A DNA stretch of 64,000 nt from a virus: positions 1-64,000 of IMG/VR virus record IMGVR_UViG_3300031963_000089; one strand, given 5' to 3'. Of this stretch, positions 1 through 6,759 are shown piece by piece. The position numbers and the translations under genes are program-made. The first letter of the stretch is position 1, and every line of letters starts with the position of its first letter. The notes beneath the pieces were generated by a model. That model was not told the DNA's origin and did no database searches. It was given only the letters and a program-made list of their open reading frames with translations.

Positions 1-245
1 AAGTCCCCAAACGATGAAAATGGGTCACCTCCCATATCACCAAAAGGATTACTTCTTCTCATATCATAATCTTTTCTTTTTTGTTCATCACCTAAGGTAT
101 CATAGGCTTCAGATATTTTTTTAAATATTTCTTCATCTCCACCTTTATCAGGGTGTGATTCAACGGCTTTTTTTCTATAAGCCTTTTTAATTTCATCCTG
201 TGATGCCGTTTCTGTAACACCTAAAATATCGTAAAAATTTTCCAA
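1..245 (-). CDS. DnaJ-like J-domain protein (cut by left window edge)
   Basis: The reverse strand reads an open frame from base 245 to the window edge that is a clear J-domain: it opens [10 protein letters not shown], has an [15 protein letters not shown] helix II/loop with the invariant HPD at about residues 30-32, and continues [21 protein letters not shown]-domains stimulate the ATPase of Hsp70 chaperones. An in-frame TAA lies three codons upstream, so the start has to be the TTG at 245-243 or an internal codon; TTG fits the usual start position just before the FYDILGV motif. After the J-domain the protein turns Gly/Phe-rich ([13 protein letters not shown]), as in type I/II DnaJ. The rest lies outside the window, so it is unknown whether zinc-finger or substrate-binding domains follow. 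Phage J-proteins can recruit host DnaK for virion assembly or replication; which applies here is not visible. Confidence 0.9.
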   Translation of the reverse strand, partial: MENFYDILGVTETASQDEIKKAYRKKAVESHPDKGGDEEIFKKISEAYDTLGDEQKRKDYDMRRSNPFGDMGGDPFSSFGD

Positions 246-252
246 CTGTTTT

Positions 253-260
253 TATTTTTG
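253..260 (+). promoter_or_regulatory. Possible Bacteroidota -7 promoter element
   Basis: TATTTTTG matches the Bacteroidota -7 consensus TAnnTTTG and lies in the 38-base divergent gap, 23 bases before the ATG at 284. No convincing TTG/TTTG -33 box is seen at the expected distance upstream, so the call rests on one box in AT-rich DNA and is weak. Confidence 0.3.
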
Positions 261-283
261 AAAAGTTTATTAATTTATATTCT

Positions 284-916
284 ATGAACGATAAATTTCA
301 TATATACATCTTTAAGAATAATAAAAAAAAGAAAAAACTCAAATCCTTTGTGAGAGAAAAACTTGCAAAAGATTATTACGAAAATTTAATTAAAAAGTCA
401 AATGAAATAATTTTTGATAAGAAATTTGAATCAGGTAAAGAATGTCGTTTTCACATTGCACTTATCACCAATAAATTTATTGATGGTAACATTCATTATT
501 TAGATGAATTTGGTAGGAATATCACAATATCCCCTAAAATTGATGATACAAATTATATCCAAATTATTAAAACGTATAAAGTTGAAGAATCAATATATGA
601 TGTAAAAAATGATACCCGTATTTCAATTGACGACTTTTTTAAACAATACATTAAAAAAGATAAAATATATATGGTCTCTCAACTTAAGAATAAATTTATA
701 CTTCAAAATGATGATGATTATAAATTATTCTCTTTAAAAAATTCTGAAGATTGTGATAGATTATTGGAAATATTCACAACACTTAGAGATAAAGGTAATA
801 TGATAATAGTTAAAGATATCTCAACTGTTCAAAGAAAATATCTCTATAATTTACTTATTGAAAGGGGGTTTAATAAGAAATTTTTATATACAAGTTACAC
901 TACTTATCCAAGATAA
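284..916 (+). CDS. Conserved phage hypothetical protein, 210 aa
   Basis: This is the only plus-strand gene in the first 15 kb and is transcribed away from the J-domain gene. The protein is very Lys/Ile-rich with a basic N-terminus (KNNKKKKK at about residues 12-19), no signal peptide and no membrane segment. It has a conserved-looking centre around LDEFGRNI and a C-terminal block (SLKNSEDCDRLLEIF ... DISTVQRKYLYNLL ... YTTYPR). I know of similar proteins of unknown function in large phages but can assign no fold or activity. The last 17 bases overlap the 3' end of the convergent gene at 900-1115, so the two genes meet tail to tail without a visible terminator. Confidence 0.75.
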   Translation: MNDKFHIYIFKNNKKKKKLKSFVREKLAKDYYENLIKKSNEIIFDKKFESGKECRFHIALITNKFIDGNIHYLDEFGRNITISPKIDDTNYIQIIKTYKVEESIYDVKNDTRISIDDFFKQYIKKDKIYMVSQLKNKFILQNDDDYKLFSLKNSEDCDRLLEIFTTLRDKGNMIIVKDISTVQRKYLYNLLIERGFNKKFLYTSYTTYPR

Positions 917-1115
917 AAATAAAATCAGTTCCTGAGATGTCAATTTTAAACGTCTCACTATCATAGTTACCATCAACATTTGCAACTACATGATAATACT
1001 CTTGTTCTTTTAATTCAAATATAACACTCGCCTTACCATTAAAAAGGTTTTGTGATGCATCCGCAATTATTGCTAATTTACTTAAAAGTTCAGTACCTTC
1101 TTTATCCTTTGCCAT
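900..1115 (-). CDS. Small hypothetical protein, 71 aa
   Basis: It starts MAKDKEGTELLSKLAIIADAS and continues with alternating hydrophobic residues (SVIFELKEQEYYHVVANV, then TFKIDISGTDFIFIL), which suggests a short helix followed by a small beta-sheet. No family is recognised. Its start lies 34 bases inside the 3' end of the upstream gene (1082-1279), which indicates translational coupling in the minus-strand operon. The 3' end overlaps the convergent gene by 17 bases. Confidence 0.65.
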   Translation of the reverse strand: MAKDKEGTELLSKLAIIADASQNLFNGKASVIFELKEQEYYHVVANVDGNYDSETFKIDISGTDFIFILDK

Positions 1116-1279
1116 AATGTTATTTTTTTTGGTTTTTCAAACAAATCGTCTTTTTTTAACTCTTTGAAGAAGTTTGCCGTGTTTTCTTTTTCTCTTTTTA
1201 AATCTTCATTGAGTTTATTCCTCAATGAGTTCAGAGATTCCAGCTGTTTCTGTATTTCCTTGTTTTGGTCCATTGTCAA
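1082..1279 (-). CDS. Small coiled-coil hypothetical protein, 65 aa
   Basis: The protein is highly charged and helical (NKEIQKQLESLNSLRNKLNEDLK...), with a heptad-like pattern over residues 5-45 and a basic tail ending LWQRIKKVLNF that could touch membrane or nucleic acid. The first 65 bases overlap the end of the gene at 1215-1652 in another frame. Both readings look like real protein, so I keep both. A later start is not available, because the only Met codons are at positions 1 and 3. Function unknown. Confidence 0.55.
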   Translation of the reverse strand: MTMDQNKEIQKQLESLNSLRNKLNEDLKREKENTANFFKELKKDDLFEKPKKITLWQRIKKVLNF

Positions 1280-1652
1280 CTAAAACATTTTGTGTTAATT
1301 CAAATTTTAATTTCTTAAGATTTTCTAAATTTTCTTTATCAAATATATTTTTAAGTTCAGAAACTCTATCTTCAAATAGTTTTTCCTTAGCCTCTCTTTC
1401 TAAATTGTATCTAACAATACCTAATATATTATTCTGAATTAAGTTAAGATTATTCTCATCAAAATCAGAAACAAATGATAAATATAATTTATCTTCTAAA
1501 GTTCCATTATTCAAAAATTTATCTTCAACTATATATTTTTTAGGTATTTTCCATGTTTTAGAAAATAACACATCGAAAACAATATAGTTTTCAAGTTTTC
1601 TAACTTGGTGTAGGTAGTCAAATATTGGACTAATTTCTTTGTAAAAACTCAT
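1215..1652 (-). CDS. Hypothetical protein, 145 aa
   Basis: A soluble, charged protein that begins MSFYKEISPIFDYLHQV. The middle and C-terminal part (residues 75-135) is strongly helical with repeated Leu/Lys/Glu pattern and ends in an acidic tail (ISELIEE). Its start codon overlaps the stop of the small membrane-protein gene upstream (1649-1652), the usual ATGA-type coupling. No family is recognised. Confidence 0.65.
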   Translation of the reverse strand: MSFYKEISPIFDYLHQVRKLENYIVFDVLFSKTWKIPKKYIVEDKFLNNGTLEDKLYLSFVSDFDENNLNLIQNNILGIVRYNLEREAKEKLFEDRVSELKNIFDKENLENLKKLKFELTQNVLVDNGPKQGNTETAGISELIEE

Positions 1653-1840
1653 ACTGAAAGTATTATATATGTAATAAAATAAGTTAATGTAAAATGGAAT
1701 AAAAAAGCTTCCCCATTACCTAACACCATTTTTTTAGGTGGTGTTTGTAATAGGGAAGTTATAAACACTGTTGAAATTTTCAAAACATTTAAAATGCTAA
1801 ATACAAAAATAAATAAAAATAAATTTTCTAAATTAATCAT
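1649..1840 (-). CDS. Small two-helix membrane protein, 63 aa
   Basis: I start this gene at the ATG at 1840 and not at the in-frame ATG at 1867, because the later ATG overlaps the stop of the histone-like gene upstream and the longer form would run 35 bases into it. The protein MINLENLFLFIFVFSILNVL has a hydrophobic segment at about residues 6-31, a short polar loop (LLQTPPKKMVLGNGE) and a second segment at about 45-63. It is therefore a likely inner-membrane hairpin. Function unknown; a holin-type role cannot be excluded, but it is not next to the amidase. Confidence 0.6.
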   Translation of the reverse strand: MINLENLFLFIFVFSILNVLKISTVFITSLLQTPPKKMVLGNGEAFLFHFTLTYFITYIILSV

Positions 1841-2009
1841 TTTGTTTTCTTCCTTGTAAAATTTCACCTCTGAACTGTTGAAGTAACGCTTTCAATTCTT
1901 GAGCAGTTTTTCTTGCTCTAGTACCAGCACTTTTGTTGCCATTATAGAACTTACCAGCATCAACAGAAAGAGATTCAGTCAATTCTTTGATTTTGTCTAC
2001 TGTTTCCAT
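1833..2009 (-). CDS. Hc1-like (histone H1-like) DNA-binding protein, 58 aa
   Basis: Reading the reverse strand from the ATG at 2009 to the TAA at 1833 gives a 58-residue protein: METVDKIKELTESLSVDAG, then KFYNGNKSAGTRARKTAQ, ELKALLQQFRGEILQGRKQND. The pattern helix - KFY.GNK.AGTRARK - ELK..L...R is that of the short histone-H1-like Hc1 proteins widespread in Bacteroidota chromosomes. Those bind DNA non-specifically and help compact the nucleoid. In a phage it could condense or protect phage DNA or disturb the host nucleoid; that part is inference. The gene is tightly linked to the membrane-protein gene downstream (ATG at 1840 overlaps its stop). Confidence 0.8.
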   Translation of the reverse strand: METVDKIKELTESLSVDAGKFYNGNKSAGTRARKTAQELKALLQQFRGEILQGRKQND

Positions 2010-2062
2010 TTTCTTAAATATAAAATTTGTTTATTACACTATCAAGAGTAAGGATTATTTAT

Positions 2063-2536
2063 CTATTGTAAACTTAATTTTAAAGATTTATCTAATGATT
2101 TGTAAATTGATGTTAGTAAATCTAAATCTGACTTTGTTGGTGATTTATCAAGATTAAAAACCTCATCAAAAAACTTATTCAAAGACATTTTAACTTCTTT
2201 AATCTTTTGTCTATAAAAAGTTTCTTCTAAAAAACTTTTCATAAAATCTTTATGGTCACCCTTTTCACCAAAAAAGATACCCTCTTTATTAAAATTTTCA
2301 ATTGTTTTACCCCAACACCATTCAAAGTGTTTGATATTATCCTCATCTGTTATGTTTATATTAGTTTCTTGACCTTCTGGGTCACCTAAATAGGTTTTAT
2401 ATACCAAGGAAACCAAAGATTTAACAAAGTCTTCAAACAACTCTAATTTTTGATGACAGATATCATTACTATCAATCCAAAATTGTAGCTCTTCGTCAGT
2501 AACTGGCTTAGATATATAAGAAAAAAAATTCTCCAT
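2063..2536 (-). CDS. Hypothetical protein, 157 aa
   Basis: A soluble acidic protein (MENFFSYISKPVTDEELQFW...) that looks mainly alpha-helical, with aromatic clusters such as FEWCWGKTIENF at about residues 70-80 and a Lys/Asp/Leu-rich end. No family is recognised. The start codon is inside a perfect 11-bp hairpin and its second to sixth codons form a T8 run, so the beginning of this gene doubles as an intrinsic-terminator-like element (see 2521-2552). Confidence 0.65.
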   Translation of the reverse strand: MENFFSYISKPVTDEELQFWIDSNDICHQKLELFEDFVKSLVSLVYKTYLGDPEGQETNINITDEDNIKHFEWCWGKTIENFNKEGIFFGEKGDHKDFMKSFLEETFYRQKIKEVKMSLNKFFDEVFNLDKSPTKSDLDLLTSIYKSLDKSLKLSLQ

Positions 2537-2552
2537 AGTTATATGGAGAATT
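2521..2552 (-). terminator. Terminator-like hairpin overlapping a start codon
   Basis: On the minus strand an 11-bp perfect inverted repeat (AATTCTCCATA / TATGGAGAATT, 4-base loop, bases 2527-2552) is followed immediately by eight T residues. This is the shape of a rho-independent terminator, positioned 29 bases after the stop of the gene at 2581-4077. The right arm contains the ATG (2536-2534) of the next gene. It could end transcription of the upstream gene, attenuate the downstream gene, or hide its start codon. Confidence 0.6.
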
Positions 2553-2580
2553 ATAATTTAAAATATTTTAAAGTAACTAA

Positions 2581-4077
2581 TTATTTTTTATACTGATAAC
2601 CAATTAACTTTTTCATGTTTTCCATTTCTTCATTCAACAATTTACTTGTTTCACTTTCTTTTGATTCTCCAAGATTATTCAATATTTTTTCAGCCTTATT
2701 AACTGAAGAAGTTTTTGAACCTTTTTTCTTAATAGAACCCTTTTGAGTCGTTTCACCAGCAACATCAACAGGTTGTGATTGTCTCTTATATGACGCTTCT
2801 AATTGTTCAGCACCATATAAATTTTCTTCATAGTTCTTATAAAATTTATCACCTGTCTCTGTTGGTACAACATTACCAAGTGGGTTACCGTCGGCATCAA
2901 CTTGAGCGTTTCCAGTTTTAGAACTACCTTTTAGATTCATTTCAATCCACTCATCATTTGGTTTGATTTCATCGAATACAAGATTTGTCTGTCCAGGATA
3001 AGCAAAAGCATCTACATATTCATCAACATATTCTGATGGAATATACGCCTTTTTACTCATTTTAGAAATTTCACCATTACCTTTTGGAAACATTACAGGA
3101 TTAGATTCAAACTTACCTTTAGAACCATCCTTAACGTACTCTGCCATTTTTTTGAATGAATCTTTATTTGCTTTAGAGTTTTCATTTTTTTCTTTTTTAG
3201 AAACTCTGTCATATTGAACCATTCCAGCAGATTTACCCGTCTTCTTAAGATTATCCTTAGTTTTTTCTTCAAGAACTAATTCTTCAATCATTTCAATTAA
3301 TTCAGATTCCTTTAAATCAAGAAAATCACCATCACCCATTTTAATTCTATAATTAATTGAATCTTTATCGTCACCCGAAACAAAATCAACTTCTTGGTCA
3401 ACTTCTTCAGGATAATTTCTCATGTACTTTTTCTTCAACGATTGTACTCTTGGGTTTTCATCATCAGATAGATTAATATCTTCAAAGTCATCGTGTCCCA
3501 TACCTAAACCCATACCACCTAAATCTTCAGTCACTTCATATTCTTTACCATCAACTTCAAAAGATTTTTTACCTTCTTTTTTCGCCTTTGCTAAAGCCCC
3601 AGTAAAAGCATTTCCTTCTTCCACTTCTTCTTCCATTTTTTGTAATTTTAAAAAATCCGCTTTAGTGAGTTTACCTTTAGGTTCTGCAACATCTAATTTT
3701 TTTTGACCACCATGTAGTCTTTCAGTTGTTTCACTTCTTGCATCTTTAGAATCTAACGCTAATGCTAAATCAGTGTCTTGGTCTTCTTTAATTCTTTTTT
3801 TCATGTTTGATATTTGTTTTTCACCAAAGGCGACTTCGCCACCTTTTTTATTTCTTTTAAAATGAAACGGCCCATGTGACGAATGTTTACCTCTTCTCAT
3901 AAACGTATAATCTTCTTCGTCATCATCAAAAACATAGTCATTACCAACTTCTAAATCGTACTTATCAACATCTTCATTTGATTCAATTTTTTTGTTGATA
4001 GTGTCAGTAATTTCGTTAGCCCTTTCAGTTAAACTTTCATTAACTAAACTTTTTATTATTTCATCAAATTTTGACAT
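2581..4077 (-). CDS. Putative virion/scaffold-like protein, 498 aa
   Basis: A long, very polar Lys/Glu/Asp-rich protein without membrane segments. It starts MSKFDEIIKSLVNESLTERANEI, then has an acidic patch (DDDEEDYTF, about residues 50-58), a GNAFTGALAKAKKEGKKSFEVDG segment (about 154-176), a Gly/Met-rich stretch, and a helical C-terminus ending KLIGYQYKK. The NAFTGALAKAK..GKKSFEVDGKEYEV type of segment recurs, from memory, in structural proteins of large T4-like marine phages, which is why I lean to a capsid-associated or scaffold role. This is a weak family inference. It is followed by the hairpin at 2521-2552. Confidence 0.6.
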   Translation of the reverse strand: MSKFDEIIKSLVNESLTERANEITDTINKKIESNEDVDKYDLEVGNDYVFDDDEEDYTFMRRGKHSSHGPFHFKRNKKGGEVAFGEKQISNMKKRIKEDQDTDLALALDSKDARSETTERLHGGQKKLDVAEPKGKLTKADFLKLQKMEEEVEEGNAFTGALAKAKKEGKKSFEVDGKEYEVTEDLGGMGLGMGHDDFEDINLSDDENPRVQSLKKKYMRNYPEEVDQEVDFVSGDDKDSINYRIKMGDGDFLDLKESELIEMIEELVLEEKTKDNLKKTGKSAGMVQYDRVSKKEKNENSKANKDSFKKMAEYVKDGSKGKFESNPVMFPKGNGEISKMSKKAYIPSEYVDEYVDAFAYPGQTNLVFDEIKPNDEWIEMNLKGSSKTGNAQVDADGNPLGNVVPTETGDKFYKNYEENLYGAEQLEASYKRQSQPVDVAGETTQKGSIKKKGSKTSSVNKAEKILNNLGESKESETSKLLNEEMENMKKLIGYQYKK

Positions 4078-4098
4078 TTATGTTTTATATATAAATAC

Positions 4099-4629
4099 TT
4101 AATTAATTGAGTTTTTTAAAATATCTTCTTTAATTATTTTACTTAAAATATTTTTGTCAATTTGGTATTCCTTTGATAATTTTTCAAGTAAACTTTCAAA
4201 AATATCTAATTCAGTTAATTTTAAAGCGTTAATATCTCCTTGATTACAATATGGGTATTTTAAACATTTCTTTTTTACTTTAACAAACTTACCACCTTTA
4301 TATAAAGGTTTTGAAGCTCCTCTCCAATCTTTCTTACTTTGGGATTTAGCTAAAAATGATGGCCCTGAATATTGTCCCGCAGAAGACGCCCCTGTCGCCT
4401 CAGTCGCTTCAACTTTTTTAATGTCATCAGAATTTTCTTCTTCCATTTTACTACCAAATAACGGTGCCGAAAAACTACCAGCACTACCAGCACCAGTCGC
4501 TTCAGTATTCTCTTCTTTTTTCTCACTCAGTTCTTCTGAGAATTTGTTAAAATCACGAATTGAATCTGAATCTTTTGTTGTATAATTTGACTTAATCGCC
4601 TTCATTAAATTTTGTTTCAAGTTTTCCAT
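4099..4629 (-). CDS. Phage protein with duplicated EATGA-SAG motif, 176 aa
   Basis: The N-terminal half is polar and carries two copies of the same short motif, EATGAGSAGSFSAPLFGSK (about residues 43-61) and EATGASSAGQYSGPSFLAKS (about 76-95). A basic segment follows (YKGGKFVKVKKKC) with a CLKYPYCNQGD motif near residue 125, then a helical C-terminus. Motifs of the EAT-A-S-G-Y-P type are, to my memory, frequent in structural proteins of large phages, possibly as tags or short docking sites. It sits between two other putative structural genes. The two cysteines alone do not make a convincing zinc site. Confidence 0.6.
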   Translation of the reverse strand: MENLKQNLMKAIKSNYTTKDSDSIRDFNKFSEELSEKKEENTEATGAGSAGSFSAPLFGSKMEEENSDDIKKVEATEATGASSAGQYSGPSFLAKSQSKKDWRGASKPLYKGGKFVKVKKKCLKYPYCNQGDINALKLTELDIFESLLEKLSKEYQIDKNILSKIIKEDILKNSIN

Positions 4630-4634
4630 CTCTA

Positions 4635-4877
4635 TTATTTTTTAATTTTTGATTCCCAAACACTTCTATTCATCCAAAGATATTCATAGAAATCTTTCAT
4701 GGATTTTGCGATTAAATCTCTAACATTTTTTTCTAACTTACCTCTTTCAATTTCTTTGGAAATTAACTCTAACATTTTGTTTTCAAATTGTTTAACAGTT
4801 TGTGAATCTAAAAAACTTTTGATTTCAGATTTAACAATTTTTTCTATTTCGTTTTTTTCAGATTGATTGAAAGCCAT
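4635..4877 (-). CDS. Small helical hypothetical protein, 80 aa
   Basis: The preferred start is the ATG at 4877, one base after the stop of the upstream gene; an in-frame ATG at 4889 would overlap it. The protein (MAFNQSEKNEIEKIVKSEIK...) is almost wholly charged helix, with a C-terminal aromatic block, DFYEYLWMNRSVWESKIKK. It resembles short conserved proteins of large T4-like phages that I know only as hypothetical. No catalytic or membrane feature is visible. Confidence 0.6.
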   Translation of the reverse strand: MAFNQSEKNEIEKIVKSEIKSFLDSQTVKQFENKMLELISKEIERGKLEKNVRDLIAKSMKDFYEYLWMNRSVWESKIKK

Positions 4878-4878
4878 T

Positions 4879-5301
4879 TTAAAATGCAAGTATTAATAAT
4901 AATAGTGTTAATCCTCCACCTGTGAAGGTTCCGACTTTCCACCATTTAGTTTTATCGTTATTGGTTTTAATCTCATCTTTTAAATCATCAGTCATATTAA
5001 CATACAAACCAATTTGTTTATCTTTCTCCCCAATGATTATTTGATTGTTTTTATCTTTCTCTTCTAAAATCTCAATCTTCTTATCTTTATCCCCTTCTCT
5101 CTTTTCTAATAAGGAAATTTTAGAATATAATTGTTGGTTTTCTTCAACACAACCATCTAACTTAATTAAATCTTTGGCAATCTTTCTTGCAACTTCAGAA
5201 CTGATAACAACCTTTGTAGTATCTTTACTTACCGTATTTGTCTGTGAAAAAATGTTGAAGCTCATCATTACCGAGATTATCAACAGAAGCAACTTTTTCA
5301 T
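4879..5301 (-). CDS. Secreted coiled-coil protein with C-terminal membrane segment; candidate spanin partner
   Basis: Residues 1-19 (MKKLLLLIISVMMSFNIFSQ) are a typical Sec signal peptide. A long charged coiled coil follows (about residues 55-112, SLLEKREGDKDKKIEILEEK...), then KWWKVGTFTGGG and a hydrophobic tail LTLLLLILAF. The gene starts 77 bases inside the 3' end of the N-terminally anchored coiled-coil gene at 5225-5569. The overlap and the paired periplasmic coiled coils are reminiscent of Rz/Rz1 spanins, which fuse inner and outer membranes after the amidase has cut peptidoglycan. There is no clear lipobox, so the outer-membrane role is inference. Confidence 0.6.
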   Translation of the reverse strand: MKKLLLLIISVMMSFNIFSQTNTVSKDTTKVVISSEVARKIAKDLIKLDGCVEENQQLYSKISLLEKREGDKDKKIEILEEKDKNNQIIIGEKDKQIGLYVNMTDDLKDEIKTNNDKTKWWKVGTFTGGGLTLLLLILAF

Positions 5302-5569
5302 TTGTTTTCTTTTTAATTACGTTTATGTTGTTATCAACTAATTGAATTTCTTGAGTTATTTCAGATATATTAACATCAAGTTCTACCAATTTATTATCCA
5401 ATTCTTTGTTTAGAATTGAAACTGAATCAATTTTTGTTTGAATACTATCAATTGAGTTTTGATACTTTTCAACATCAGTTTTAATTTGGTTTGTCGTAAT
5501 AATATTATAGACAAACAAACCAATAATAATTAAAAATAAAATTCCAATTATATTATTCTTATTGCTCAT
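5225..5569 (-). CDS. Membrane-anchored coiled-coil protein (Rz-like i-spanin candidate), 114 aa
   Basis: An N-terminal transmembrane segment (about residues 8-24, IGILFLIIIGLFVYNII) is followed by a periplasmic-type coiled coil over nearly the whole remainder (DSIQTKIDSVSILNKELDNK..., to about 95) and a short C-terminal end, LQHFFTDKYGK. Size and plan match inner-membrane spanins. It is in the lysis neighbourhood, downstream of the amidase and a 203-aa gene, and overlaps the next secreted coiled-coil gene by 77 bases. The first codons overlap the end of the upstream gene (5559-5569). Confidence 0.6.
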   Translation of the reverse strand: MSNKNNIIGILFLIIIGLFVYNIITTNQIKTDVEKYQNSIDSIQTKIDSVSILNKELDNKLVELDVNISEITQEIQLVDNNINVIKKKTNEKVASVDNLGNDELQHFFTDKYGK

Positions 5570-6170
5570 TTGTCTCAGGTTTTGTTTTCTTTCTACTAGC
5601 GATTATTTTAGCCCATTTAGACTTAAACTTTTCATAATAGGTTTGTAACTTATTAATTGCTTCAGTAAAGTTTTCATCAACTTTCACCATATCACCACTA
5701 ATATATAATCCGTTATTCTCACCAATAGTGAAATAGAATTCAATATCAAAATCAACAATTTTACCACTCCAATCAACATTATTTTGATAAACGTTTAATT
5801 GATTAAAATTAACCAAATCTGAAACTTCGGCAACAAACTCATCCATTGTTTCTTGGAAAGCTTTCTTATCATCCGTTGTTAATTCAACATCTTTTCTATC
5901 TTTTCCGTGTATAGTTAAAATACCTCCTGAAATTCTGTAACCTTGTTCGATTTCATTTTTCTTTTCTTCATCGTCTTGAATTTCATCTTCAACAGCCGCA
6001 GGTACATTATACTTTGTTGCAATTGTATCAACTTCAGGTTTTTCAGATTGTTCAAACAAATAAGTTTTCTTTATCTCTTGGATATGTTCCTTAACAACAG
6101 AATTATTGTTGTTAACCAAATCTCTCATTTTTTTAATTTGGTCTTTAATGTCTTGGTTATCTCTCATCAT
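5559..6170 (-). CDS. Hypothetical acidic protein, 203 aa
   Basis: The N-terminal 75 residues are charged helix (MMRDNQDIKDQIKKMRDLVNN...), the middle (QGYRISGGILTIHGKDRKDVEL and NVDWSGKIVDFDIEFYFTIGE) looks like a small beta-rich domain, and the end is Lys-rich helix. No catalytic motif or membrane segment is visible. It overlaps the amidase gene upstream by 14 bases and the spanin-like gene downstream by 11, so it belongs to the same transcription unit. Whether it is virion-associated or part of lysis control cannot be told. Confidence 0.6.
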   Translation of the reverse strand: MMRDNQDIKDQIKKMRDLVNNNNSVVKEHIQEIKKTYLFEQSEKPEVDTIATKYNVPAAVEDEIQDDEEKKNEIEQGYRISGGILTIHGKDRKDVELTTDDKKAFQETMDEFVAEVSDLVNFNQLNVYQNNVDWSGKIVDFDIEFYFTIGENNGLYISGDMVKVDENFTEAINKLQTYYEKFKSKWAKIIASRKKTKPETNEQ

Positions 6171-6759
6171 TTTCTATTAAGTTTTTAAATTTTTCATAAT
6201 CAAATGCCGGACTTATATCGGTATATCTACTATTATAATTACTTCTACATACAATACCGTTGAATAATTTAACACCATCAACTTTTGTATTATGTCCAAT
6301 AAACTTATTGTCTATTGAAAATTTTACAAGTAATTTTTTTGAGAGCTCTACAAGTGAATTTAATTGTTCTTCACTATATGGTTCCCAATATAACTTATCC
6401 TTCCATTTTTTTTGAAAAATAGATTTACTATAAATATCCCCAATCCAATTAGAATACGATAAACCTAATGGTGTTTTTTGTAACCATCCAAGATTTTCTA
6501 AACAAATTACGATTGAATTTCGATTTACCTCTTGGTCATCAAAATAGTTAGTATAACTATCATCTGAAATTAAGTTTAAAATATTCCCTTCTTTTGTTAT
6601 AAAGTAGTTCGGTATCTTATCATAAGAACCATTCTTACGATATTTTAATGAATTAAGAAAATTTTCAGCGGGACGAAAACTATGACAAAGAACTATTTGT
6701 CTTTTTTTCTTATTTTTTTCAAACTTAGGAAACTTTCCATATTTTTTAATATTAAGCAT
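6157..6759 (-). CDS. N-acetylmuramoyl-L-alanine amidase (Amidase_2 fold endolysin), 200 aa
   Basis: The protein has the plan of T7-lysozyme/PGRP-type zinc amidases, which cut the bond between MurNAc and the stem peptide L-Ala. Visible features are the first zinc-ligand strand IVLCHSF (His26), the IPNYFITKEGNILNLI segment (about 49-64), NSIVICLENLGW (about 81-92), GHNTKV with the second His (156) and YTDISPAFDYEKF near the end, where Asp181 occupies the usual third-ligand place. There is no signal peptide, so release would need a holin or other membrane disruption. The gene overlaps the four-helix membrane-protein gene upstream by 8 bases and lies just before the candidate spanins. Confidence 0.85.
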   Translation of the reverse strand: MLNIKKYGKFPKFEKNKKKRQIVLCHSFRPAENFLNSLKYRKNGSYDKIPNYFITKEGNILNLISDDSYTNYFDDQEVNRNSIVICLENLGWLQKTPLGLSYSNWIGDIYSKSIFQKKWKDKLYWEPYSEEQLNSLVELSKKLLVKFSIDNKFIGHNTKVDGVKLFNGIVCRSNYNSRYTDISPAFDYEKFKNLIENDER

